Positions 1-5,996 of a DNA stretch of 7,603 bases are shown in pieces. Source of the DNA: Marinagarivorans sp. UBA5868 (GTDB lineage: Bacteria; Pseudomonadota; Gammaproteobacteria; Pseudomonadales; Cellvibrionaceae); assembly GCA_002432095.1 (NCBI GenBank), contig DJFQ01000074.1, positions 3,635 to 11,237 of the forward strand, in the 5' to 3' direction. Positions within the stretch are counted from its first letter, which is position 1. The number at the start of each line of letters is the position of its first letter. A model generated the notes under the pieces. That model saw nothing but the letters and a program-made list of their open reading frames with translations, did not search any database and was not told where the DNA came from. A program made the translations under genes and the position numbers.

Positions 1-1190
1 TAATTAAAGGTCCCGCTGACACGCAACATGTTGACACCCGCATCGCGAAGCTCCAACAGTGCTGCGCGCATTGTGGTTTCGACACTTGCTTTGGTAAGCG
101 ATTTTCGAAAATCCAGCGGCGTCCAGCAGGCGCCGCGGCAAAAAATCTCAACACCGTTTACCGAAAGTCCAAAATCGGTCTCCGGCACGTCGTCGGGTGT
201 GGCCGCTAAAGCCAAATTTCGCCAGTTAAATACCCTAAAGCCAATCGGGTCGAACTTTTTTATCACTTTTATGCCGCCAATGGTGGCATAAAGCGTGACG
301 TCGTAAAGCTTGGGCTGACCGTGGGTGTGCGGCCACCACGCCTCGACCTCGTCAACACATAACTCGCCTTTACATTCGATACCATTGCCTACGGTCTGGC
401 GCGTTTGCGGAAGTCGAATACGCTGATCCCCCACCTGCAGCTCGATGTTTTCAATGGGCTGACCGGATGAGGTGGACAAACACAATTCGGTGTTTACCCG
501 TCCTCGCTCGCCTTCCAGTGAGCAATCGAAATAGGCTTTATGGACGATGAGCCGTTGCTGAAGAAAGATGATTGGCCGCCATGGCCCCATGGCGGGTGGT
601 GATGATGACCAGGTGGGGATACGCCCGAGAAGGGACGTGCGATACCAAGCGGTATTCTTGTGCTGCGCGAAGGTTGTTCGCCATTTGGGACGGGGTTTGC
701 GCTGCTCAAGGTGTGGCGTCAGTGCCGCAACTCGAATGTAAATCTGGTTTTGCGAATTAAGTAGGTCGTCCACATCCAGATTATGCTGAAGAAACATGTT
801 GTCACTGTGGAGAATATGCTGACCGTTGAGCCATACATCCGCAATTGTCGCCAGGCCACCGAATATTATTAGACCCTTTGGCGCTGCGGTCGCTTCGTGT
901 TGCGATGAAGGAAGCTCAAAAGAGCAGCGCAACCACACATCATAATTTTCCCATTCGTCCGGGTGAAAACCACTGCGCAAAAACGGGTTGAATCCCGTTT
1001 GCCAGCCACCTTGTGCTTCCATTTGCATGGGAAGTTGGACGCTGTCAGCTTTCGCAAAAATCGATTCCCAATAGGCTTCACTCAATTCAAGTTCGGCGGT
1101 TTCGCCTGCGTCCGCGACATTGGCGGCTAACATGATTGAGCGGACGGAGGTCGATGGGTTTTGCGCAGGCGGCGCTTTTGAGTTGCTCAT
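1..1190 (-). CDS. Glycoside hydrolase family 2 / beta-mannosidase-like protein, C-terminus beyond the window
   Basis: An open frame of 396 codons runs from ATG at 1190 to the left edge without a stop. The N-terminal half matches the family 2 beta-mannosidase layout. A sugar-binding jelly-roll domain lies around residues 60-220, with DVWLNG (118-123), a downstream NMF...H-L-DV stretch and GPWRPI (202-207). An immunoglobulin-like domain (about 215-325) contains EAWWPHTHGQPKLY (283-296) and GFR (317-319). The start of the TIM barrel has VNGVEIFCRGACWTPLD (344-360) and AGVNMLRVSG (384-393). The catalytic glutamates would lie later in the barrel and are not visible, so activity cannot be judged. 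There is no signal peptide, so the protein is probably cytoplasmic, unlike many polysaccharide-degrading relatives. The start overlaps the DUF1839 stop (ATGA) and no clear ribosome binding site precedes it, which suggests translational coupling. The substrate is unknown. Family assignment is confident; a specific mannosidase function is not. Confidence 0.88.
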   Translation of the reverse strand, partial: MSNSKAPPAQNPSTSVRSIMLAANVADAGETAELELSEAYWESIFAKADSVQLPMQMEAQGGWQTGFNPFLRSGFHPDEWENYDVWLRCSFELPSSQHEATAAPKGLIIFGGLATIADVWLNGQHILHSDNMFLQHNLDVDDLLNSQNQIYIRVAALTPHLEQRKPRPKWRTTFAQHKNTAWYRTSLLGRIPTWSSSPPAMGPWRPIIFLQQRLIVHKAYFDCSLEGERGRVNTELCLSTSSGQPIENIELQVGDQRIRLPQTRQTVGNGIECKGELCVDEVEAWWPHTHGQPKLYDVTLYATIGGIKVIKKFDPIGFRVFNWRNLALAATPDDVPETDFGLSVNGVEIFCRGACWTPLDFRKSLTKASVETTMRAALLELRDAGVNMLRVSGTFN

Positions 1191-2197
1191 GCAAAGCGGT
1201 CACTCAATTCGGTCATCGCCTCATCCCAGCAGCGGGCCATCTCGTCGAAATCCGGGGACAAATCTTTCGCCGTTTTGCGATTAACCATACGAGCGCCCTT
1301 GAGGATAAGCGCCTTCGCGACTTGAGAAATGGTATCAAACCGTTTTGCAATATTTTCGACATCCAATGTGTGATCGGCAGCTTCTAGCGCACGTAAATAA
1401 TAGGCGGTGAACTCGTAACAAGAACCCATTTGACGAAGGGAGCCGAAGGCATATTGGTGATACGCCTCCAATCCTTGTTCGATCAAAAGTGGCAGAGTGT
1501 GGTGATGAAAGCTTTCTTTAAAGCGCAATATGGGATTCTGCGCAGGCTTCAGACCGATGTAGCGACGCAGCAGTAATCGGGATCTCGTCAGTAGCTCTTC
1601 AGACGAGTGGCGATTGATGCGGTCAAGTCGGACCAGCTCGCAGTAGGGCGGCAGGTAACCATCGATTTTCGGTTTATCCAGGTGAAAAATTCCGCGAAAA
1701 TCTTCCTCAAACAAATGGTAATAACCTGCGTTGTGGAAATATCCGAGCGTCTGTTTTTCTATGTCAATGCTTTCAATGGCGATGGTTGTTTTAACGTGAT
1801 TTTTGCGATAGTCCGTTTCCTGAGTATCCGGCAGGAAAAAGGAATCGGCTTCCAGCAACACAATCTTGCCTTTCTGGAGTTGCGTCAATATCTGCTGGTG
1901 CAGAGCGCCCCACAAATACATTTCCTGCACATTAAAGCCGTATAGATAATTCAGGTCATCAAAGGATGGTTTATAAAACGTCCATTGATCATCTTCAAAA
2001 TCACTGGCTAGCGTAAATGCGAGGAAGGGATATACCTCTAGATTTAAAGCGTGGACGACTTCTATCCAAATATCGATATAACAGTTGCTCTCAACGAAGT
2101 TTCTGTCGCTGCTGTGCAGCGAATGACGCTGATAGCTTCGAGGATCGAAACCCCAGACTGCAGCTTGAGGGCATGGTTGAACGTCAGCGGGGTACAT
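1187..2197 (-). CDS. DUF1839 family protein, candidate aminoacyl/acyl transferase of the carrier-protein cluster
   Basis: This is a complete 336-aa soluble protein with no signal peptide or membrane segment. I recognise the DUF1839 pattern: ESNCYIDIWIEV (36-47), FEDDQWTFYKP (67-77), DDLNYLYGFNVQEM (80-93), LLEADSFFLPDTQETDYR (114-131) and NHVKTTIAIE (133-142). The family is uncharacterised but recurs next to amino acid:[carrier protein] ligases. C39 and H134, with D117 or nearby acidic residues, are the obvious candidates for a Cys-His catalytic site. The N-terminal arrangement recalls BtrH-type acyltransferases, which take an acyl group from a carrier protein; that link is inference. The start ATG at 2197 is preceded by AGGAT at close spacing. 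The gene is separated from the ligase by a repeat-filled spacer of about 200 bp, while its 3' end overlaps the glycosidase start by four bases (ATGA). Confidence 0.88.
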   Translation of the reverse strand: MYPADVQPCPQAAVWGFDPRSYQRHSLHSSDRNFVESNCYIDIWIEVVHALNLEVYPFLAFTLASDFEDDQWTFYKPSFDDLNYLYGFNVQEMYLWGALHQQILTQLQKGKIVLLEADSFFLPDTQETDYRKNHVKTTIAIESIDIEKQTLGYFHNAGYYHLFEEDFRGIFHLDKPKIDGYLPPYCELVRLDRINRHSSEELLTRSRLLLRRYIGLKPAQNPILRFKESFHHHTLPLLIEQGLEAYHQYAFGSLRQMGSCYEFTAYYLRALEAADHTLDVENIAKRFDTISQVAKALILKGARMVNRKTAKDLSPDFDEMARCWDEAMTELSDRFA

Positions 2198-2261
2198 ATA
2201 TCCTATTGCCTCGACCCTTAAAGAGATGAATTTTCGCGTACTGTAACTTCAGTAATTAACG

Positions 2262-2360
2262 GCAATTACAGCGACAACTACAAATGCAACTACTGCTACA
2301 ACCACAACCACAGCTATAACCACAACTACAGCTATAACTACCACCACAACTACAACGACA
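2262..2360. repeat. Imperfect triplet/hexamer-periodic low-complexity tract
   Basis: About 100 bp made almost entirely of AAY, TAY, CAY, AGY and TGY triplets on the plus strand, so every third base is a pyrimidine. The core is two 18-bp tandem copies of AACCACAACYACAGCTAT at 2300-2317 and 2318-2335, differing at one position, flanked by more degenerate copies. The tract fills most of the spacer between the ligase stop (2399) and the DUF1839 start (2197). The matching mRNA (minus strand) would be G/U-rich. Read as codons, the plus strand gives an Asn/Tyr/His-rich peptide with no usual start codon. The minus strand gives a Val/Ile/Ala-rich hydrophobic peptide ending in TGA at 2249-2251, with TTG (2374) or CTG (2380) as the only possible starts. 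I see no ribosome binding site for either, so coding is doubtful. Confidence 0.85.
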
Positions 2361-2398
2361 GTAATGAATAGCAACTGCAGTAAAAATTGCTACGCGGA

Positions 2399-3304
2399 TT
2401 AATGACTCAATAATTCTCTTACCTGCTTTGGCCAGCTATCTGGGGAAAAACCGTGGCGTTGGATCAATGCCAAAACGATTCGCTCCAGGCCGAATCCCAT
2501 GCAACCGGAGTGCGCCGTTTCACCGTCGACGGTTTTGATTTCGAACTGCTTGCCGAAGTGATCCTGATGATAATTGAGCGACATAACAGCCAGCGACGGG
2601 CCCGCTTCGTAGACTTTTACCACCAACTCAAACTTCAATTTCTGTTCACGCTGGTTGTTCGCCATTACCCTGCCGCCGCGGCCAAAAAAGGGATCGGAGG
2701 CTTCCACGCGTTCGGGATTCAGACCGAGATCTTGCAAAAATTGGATGGCGCGTTCAAACCAGCTTTCGCGCCACTTCAATACATTGTCGGGGGTATCAAT
2801 GCGAACCAGCTCGCGCATGCGGAATGATTGCATCCGAGTTGGATCGGGTGACGGCTCGTGCCTAAAACAGGTCGTACCCAGATGCACAAGTCTCCCTCCG
2901 GGAGGAAGTGTGCCTGTACAAGTTGGATAAAGTGGGTAGCACGCCGCGGGCGCATGGCTTAGATCCGTCATCGACAAAAATGCGCTCCAGTCTTCGCCTT
3001 TGGCCAGTTGCTCTTTGAGTTCAAGCAATGAGCGCTCATTGCCACAAAAGCAGCTTACCAGCCCGGCCAGATGGGGCATGCTGTCCATGAAGCCGCTTTT
3101 TTCCAGAATTTTCCGTGGCATAACCGGAGGGAAATAAGTGACCTCTTCCTCTCCCGTCGCTTTTACAATGAATTCCTCCAGCCCTTTAATAAGGTTTTCG
3201 AACTTGGAGGTGCGCGCAAACAGGCCGGGCGAGTCCATGGGTATAAAAAAGCGGTGCTCGACCAACTGATCCAGAAATACTTTTTGTTCTTCTTCTCTAG
3301 TCAT
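2399..3304 (-). CDS. Amino acid--[carrier protein] ligase (class II aminoacyl-tRNA synthetase homologue)
   Basis: This 301-aa protein is homologous to the catalytic core of atypical seryl-tRNA synthetases but lacks a tRNA-binding arm. Characterised relatives such as Bradyrhizobium Bll0957 adenylate a small amino acid (glycine or alanine) and pass it to the phosphopantetheine thiol of a dedicated carrier protein. Motif 2 is visible as CFRHEPSPDPTRMQSFRMRE (146-165) and motif 3 as GCMGFGLERI (267-276). The probable zinc ligands that hold the amino group are C122 (in AACYPLYP), E165 and C268. The E-to-C spacing of 103 residues equals that of the E176/C279 pair I recall for Bll0957. DPFFGRGG (204-211), NNQREQKLKFELV (216-228) and NYHQDHFG (244-251) are further family blocks. 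The start lies two bases after the dehydrogenase stop, indicating coupled translation, and the partner carrier is encoded two genes upstream. Which amino acid is used cannot be read from sequence. Confidence 0.93.
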   Translation of the reverse strand: MTREEEQKVFLDQLVEHRFFIPMDSPGLFARTSKFENLIKGLEEFIVKATGEEEVTYFPPVMPRKILEKSGFMDSMPHLAGLVSCFCGNERSLLELKEQLAKGEDWSAFLSMTDLSHAPAACYPLYPTCTGTLPPGGRLVHLGTTCFRHEPSPDPTRMQSFRMRELVRIDTPDNVLKWRESWFERAIQFLQDLGLNPERVEASDPFFGRGGRVMANNQREQKLKFELVVKVYEAGPSLAVMSLNYHQDHFGKQFEIKTVDGETAHSGCMGFGLERIVLALIQRHGFSPDSWPKQVRELLSH

Positions 3305-3306
3305 AA

Positions 3307-4494
3307 TTAAAAGCCCAGTTGGCGGTCACTGCTGCCGCGGAGAATAAGGTGCATGGAAGCGTTAGCTTCCACGATGCGTTGATTGTGGATCATGAGGATT
3401 GCGGAATAGGCATCCCGCAAATGACGGCCCAAGCTGAAGGGTGTGCCGTTTTTGTAGGCCATAACGCCCGCCAACTGCATCGCCTGCGACACGATATTGA
3501 CCACGTGTTGCGAGCTGTCGAGCTTTAAATTATTGATGCGGATACCGAATGCCACACCCAACAATTGGGGCGGCTCGTGTTCAAGGAGATATTCGTATTC
3601 GCTGATTACCGCGAACAAACCATCGCGCATAGCCTGGTGTTGAGAAAAAATGCGGGTCAGTTCCTGAACGGCGACCGGCACTTCTTCTTTCTGCTTGCGC
3701 GCATTGCCGCGGATCAAGTCGCGTGTGCGATGCAATGCATTTGTTGCAATTCCCAACCACAGAGAGGACCACAGAATGTGGGAGTAAGGCACCATGGTTT
3801 CCCCCGCGATGTCGCTGAAATCCTGGGGAAGAATTTGCCAAGATCCCGCTTTCACATTAATCAGCGCACCGGGGCTGCAGGTGCCGCGCATACCCAGGGT
3901 GTCCCAGGTGCCTTGTTCACTTAGTTGATAATCGCCTTTTTTGGCCAGCACCAAAACCTGATCATTCGCGGCAGCGGCCTGATTGCGTCGCGCGGATATC
4001 AACAGGTCATCGGCATGTTGGCCATAGGAAATTGTGGTGGCATTTTTTGTCAGCGTTAGGGTGTCGCCTTGCGCCTCGACTGCGCAGACGCTGCGGCGCA
4101 TCTCACCGCCCACACCGACTTCTGATGTAGCGGATGCAATCAGACGCTGCTCAATAACCAATGACGCCAGATAGTCGCGCCAACTGGCTTCATTTTTGTA
4201 ATGGCGTGCAATGGATGCGACCTGAATGTAGTGCATGGCCAGGATCATGGCACTGGCAGCACAGTGCTGTCCCAAGCATGCACACAAAGATGCGAGTTCA
4301 CGGATATTCAGTCCAGCACCTCCGCAGTCCGCCGGGACGCCTGCGCTGAGAACTTTGTCGCTGCGCAATGCCGCGATCGACTCGTGTGGAAACCGTGCGT
4401 GTTTATCAACGTCGTCAGCATGCACGGCGGCTACATCAGCGCCGATGCGCTGAACGGACTTGAGCAATAGAGAATACGGGCCTGAAGTGTCCAT
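3307..4494 (-). CDS. Acyl-CoA dehydrogenase-fold flavoprotein, possibly acting on carrier-bound aminoacyl groups
   Basis: This complete 395-aa protein has the three-part acyl-CoA dehydrogenase layout. An N-terminal helical domain (about 1-115) contains VPADCGGAGLN (53-63). A beta domain (about 116-230) contains TSEVGVGG (123-130, equivalent to the usual TEPGVGS) and GMRGTCSPGA (201-210). A C-terminal helical domain (about 235-385) ends in RHLRDAYSAILMIHNQRI (357-374). FAD binding is expected. By eye, neither usual catalytic-base position carries glutamate: the site equivalent to MCAD Glu376 falls near I369/H370, and the helix-G site used by isovaleryl-CoA dehydrogenase falls near S238/H239. 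It may therefore be a dehydrogenase with a different base, or an oxidase or monooxygenase of the same fold. It sits between the carrier and the ligase with 6-bp and 2-bp gaps, so a carrier-bound aminoacyl thioester is the most likely substrate (inference). Confidence 0.85.
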   Translation of the reverse strand: MDTSGPYSLLLKSVQRIGADVAAVHADDVDKHARFPHESIAALRSDKVLSAGVPADCGGAGLNIRELASLCACLGQHCAASAMILAMHYIQVASIARHYKNEASWRDYLASLVIEQRLIASATSEVGVGGEMRRSVCAVEAQGDTLTLTKNATTISYGQHADDLLISARRNQAAAANDQVLVLAKKGDYQLSEQGTWDTLGMRGTCSPGALINVKAGSWQILPQDFSDIAGETMVPYSHILWSSLWLGIATNALHRTRDLIRGNARKQKEEVPVAVQELTRIFSQHQAMRDGLFAVISEYEYLLEHEPPQLLGVAFGIRINNLKLDSSQHVVNIVSQAMQLAGVMAYKNGTPFSLGRHLRDAYSAILMIHNQRIVEANASMHLILRGSSDRQLGF

Positions 4495-4500
4495 TCGTGT

Positions 4501-4761
4501 TTAACTCTGTTCGTCCAAAATAGTGGATATGCCATCCCGAATTGCGGCAATGCTCTGAAACATGTGTCGGTTAAGCATATGATCGGGAAATTCGATATCG
4601 AATTCTTCTTCTAGTGCCAACATAACGCTGACGCTGGCGCGCGACGTTAGGCCGGCGCTATACAAATCATCATTGTCGGTAAGCTCGCCAACCGCGACAC
4701 CAAGATTGCCGGCCTCGCCAATTATTTTTCTCGTGCGTTCGGTAATTTCCGTGATATCCAC
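4501..4761 (-). CDS. Acyl carrier protein-like aminoacyl carrier protein
   Basis: This is an 86-aa acidic helical carrier protein. The phosphopantetheine attachment motif is AGLTSRASV, with S40 as the modified serine in place of the common DSL motif. The following helix MLALEEEFDIEFPD (47-60) is typical of acyl carrier proteins. The TSRAS form and the flanking sequence resemble carriers paired with amino acid:[carrier protein] ligases, and such a ligase is encoded two genes downstream. I chose GTG at 4761 because AGAGG lies 8 bases upstream and the protein then has normal carrier length. An in-frame ATG at 4857 would add 32 residues that do not look like a carrier N-terminus and would read through an AT palindrome. 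This is the first gene of the cluster. No phosphopantetheinyl transferase gene is seen in the window, so a housekeeping enzyme is presumably used. Confidence 0.9.
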   Translation of the reverse strand: MDITEITERTRKIIGEAGNLGVAVGELTDNDDLYSAGLTSRASVSVMLALEEEFDIEFPDHMLNRHMFQSIAAIRDGISTILDEQS

Positions 4762-4769
4762 TCTAAAGA

Positions 4770-4774
4770 CCTCT
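4770..4774 (-). promoter_or_regulatory. Ribosome binding site fixing the GTG start of the carrier protein
   Basis: AGAGG on the minus strand, 8 bases before GTG at 4761. It is the best Shine-Dalgarno match in the leader and favours the 86-aa product over the longer ATG-initiated reading at 4857. Confidence 0.65.
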
Positions 4775-4791
4775 AAGCAGGTTGCCTGTCT

Positions 4792-4805
4792 AAATTTTAA
4801 AATTT
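4792..4805. promoter_or_regulatory. Perfect 14-bp AT palindrome upstream of the carrier gene; possible operator or -10 region
   Basis: AAATTTTAAAATTT reads the same on both strands and is centred about 38 bp before the carrier GTG start. On the minus strand it contains TAAAAT (4799-4794), a five-of-six match to a sigma-70 -10 box, which would start a transcript near 4787 just ahead of the AGAGG site. No good -35 box lies 16-18 bp upstream, so a promoter there would need an activator or is not real. The palindrome could equally be a protein binding site or chance in AT-rich DNA. Confidence 0.3.
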
Positions 4806-5165
4806 TCGGAGCTTTATCGCCCAGGATAACGGGCGCAAACGGTTTGTTAATTTTCATCGCCGAGAGTTATGAACGCTCAGCACAACTAGCAAAGCGGCAC
4901 CCAGTGTACGACTCGCCCATGTGAAACAACGGCGCTGTAGAGCAGTGGGAGAAATGCCTTGCGAGACTGTTGGATGACGTCCCTATTGATAAAACTTTTA
5001 CTCATTATTCCGATCACTTGCTGCCCCTATGGTTATTCTTGTGTCAGGGTGTAGCGATGTGGGTAAGACGGATGATCCCACATGTGCGGGGCGGGCCATT
5101 ATAGATCAAACTATGCTTCCATCACGCCATTGCCACAAATTTAATTCAGTACAATCTACAGCCAG

Positions 5166-5251
5166 GGCAGGCTTCGCTCAGGTAAGGTGGCGGTCAATAA
5201 ACGGGTTAGCGGAGCAGAAGGGCAACGTGTGGAAGCGAAGCAGCGGCTGCC
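5166..5251. repeat. Long-spaced inverted repeat
   Basis: GCTTCGCT at 5171-5178 is the exact reverse complement of AGCGAAGC at 5234-5241. The match extends outward after a five-base bulge, with GGCAG (5166-5170) pairing with CTGCC (5247-5251). The 55-bp interior shows no obvious pairing. It is not a terminator, because the loop is large and no T-run follows. It could be a folded RNA, a recombination-site relic or chance. Confidence 0.4.
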
Positions 5252-5315
5252 AAGAATCATAAGATACGGAGTTCGAGAAGTGCTTATAAATCCTGTAGCC
5301 GCCTGAAGGTAGCAT

Positions 5316-5543
5316 TTAAAGAGTTTTGCTAGCCGCGCTTCTCTTTTGCTTAGCGATGTATGGCAACACAAACAGATACAAACCTGTCACCAACATCAAA
5401 AAAAGCGGCGGCAATGGTGAATATGTTATCCACATAGAAGGCTCATTCGCACCTGCGGCCCGCGCGATGAAATTGGCGATCACGGCGGCTGTAAAAATGA
5501 TGGACAACCAGCGATGGCTTTGCCGAATCCAATGATTCCACAT
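5316..5543 (-). CDS. Small two-helix inner-membrane protein
   Basis: A complete 75-aa protein with two hydrophobic segments, about residues 12-30 and 43-64, joined by a short polar loop containing NEPSMWITYSPLPP (33-46) and followed by a basic tail (KQKRSAASK). The N-terminus WNHWIRQSHRWLS is the kind of aromatic/basic start seen in small uncharacterised proteobacterial membrane proteins, some with RQSHRWLS-like openings. No catalytic motif is visible and I assign no function. GAGGAG (5558-5553) lies 9 bases before the ATG and overlaps the end of the VOC gene, whose stop is only 5 bp upstream. The two are therefore almost certainly co-transcribed and probably translationally linked. Confidence 0.8.
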   Translation of the reverse strand: MWNHWIRQSHRWLSIIFTAAVIANFIARAAGANEPSMWITYSPLPPLFLMLVTGLYLFVLPYIAKQKRSAASKTL

Positions 5544-5548
5544 AATTT

Positions 5549-5968
5549 TTAACTCCTCGAATTGCGTCCGGTCTCGATCATTTTCCAGCCGTTGCCAGAC
5601 GGATCTCTGAAGCCGGCATCCACATTGCCATATCGCCCTGTCGGTTCCTGGGTGAACTCCACACCGTTTTTGCTCATCTGCTCATAAGCACTGCGACAAT
5701 TATCGACATGCAATACCAGCGGAGGCATCGCACCTTTGGCTACCATTTCGGACAAGGTTTTTGCAGTAGCGGCATCATGTACTGGTGGGCCCGGCTTGAA
5801 CAATCCCAGTTGAAAAGACAGTTGCTCCGGATGCTGCACGGTCAGCCAGCGGTAGTCGCCATTGCGTACATCTGTATGAACAGCGAATCCCAGTTTGCCG
5901 ACGTAGAATTCCAGCGCTTCATCTTGATCCCGCACATAAATACCTACAGTGCCTACACCTGTGGTCAT
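5549..5968 (-). CDS. VOC superfamily (glyoxalase/bleomycin resistance-like) protein
   Basis: This 139-aa protein has two beta-alpha-beta-beta-beta modules. The first is VGTVGIYVRDQDEALEFYVG (5-24) leading to KLGF. The second is PPLVLHVDNCRSAYEQMSKN (82-101) leading to RDPSGNGWKMIE (121-132). H87 and E132 occupy usual metal-ligand positions of the second module, but the N-terminal histidine of classical glyoxalases is replaced by valine, so a standard GlxI activity is unlikely. The reaction is unknown. I start it at ATG 5968 because GGAGG (5980-5976) is placed 7 bases upstream. The same frame stays open to 6394, but the upstream part overlaps the regulator gene and does not resemble a VOC domain. 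It lies 28 bp after the AraC-type gene and 5 bp before the membrane-protein gene. Confidence 0.92.
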   Translation of the reverse strand: MTTGVGTVGIYVRDQDEALEFYVGKLGFAVHTDVRNGDYRWLTVQHPEQLSFQLGLFKPGPPVHDAATAKTLSEMVAKGAMPPLVLHVDNCRSAYEQMSKNGVEFTQEPTGRYGNVDAGFRDPSGNGWKMIETGRNSRS

Positions 5969-5975
5969 AGAAATT

Positions 5976-5980
5976 CCTCC
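5976..5980 (-). promoter_or_regulatory. Strong ribosome binding site fixing the VOC gene start
   Basis: GGAGG on the minus strand, 7 bases before ATG at 5968. It excludes the much longer open frame that extends upstream through the regulator gene. Confidence 0.85.
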
Positions 5981-5996
5981 GTAAGATTGATTGAAG

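Larger units (their letters stand above)
4762..5315. other. Gene-free stretch between the two minus-strand operons
   Basis: I see no convincing protein gene here. The open frames at 5029-5262 (+) and 5156-5371 (-) lack ribosome binding sites and recognisable motifs and are rich in Arg, Ser and Cys, as expected of non-coding DNA. The stretch holds the leader of the carrier-protein cluster at its left end. It also has a perfect TATAAT on the minus strand (5103-5098) without a matching -35 box, an imperfect palindrome around CACATGTG (5080-5087), and a long-spaced inverted repeat at 5166-5251. No clear intrinsic terminator follows the membrane-protein gene that ends at 5316. Confidence 0.6.

Noticed and set aside
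494..1081. Short minus-strand open frames within the left-end gene
   Set aside because: They are out of frame with the continuous 396-codon GH2 reading frame, which shows clear family motifs.
2262..2360. Spaced UAG triplets on the minus strand resembling a TRAP-type RNA binding site
   Set aside because: TRAP is a Bacillus-type regulator not expected in this organism, and the UAGs follow from the three-base repeat.
2255..2371. Plus-strand Asn/Tyr/His-rich open frame through the repeat tract
   Set aside because: No ATG, GTG or TTG start follows the preceding in-frame TAA and there is no ribosome binding site. It is a by-product of the triplet periodicity.
5098..5103. Perfect TATAAT on the minus strand as promoter of the carrier-protein cluster
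   Set aside because: No recognisable -35 box lies 16-18 bp upstream, and it would give a leader of over 300 bases. Kept only as a remark in the gap entry.
5166..5251. Integron attC-like recombination site
   Set aside because: The inverted repeat lacks the terminal RYYYAAC and GTTRRRY core sites, and there is no integrase or cassette structure nearby.
5156..5371. 71-codon minus-strand open frame in the gap
   Set aside because: It overlaps the membrane-protein gene, has no ribosome binding site and its composition is typical of non-coding DNA.
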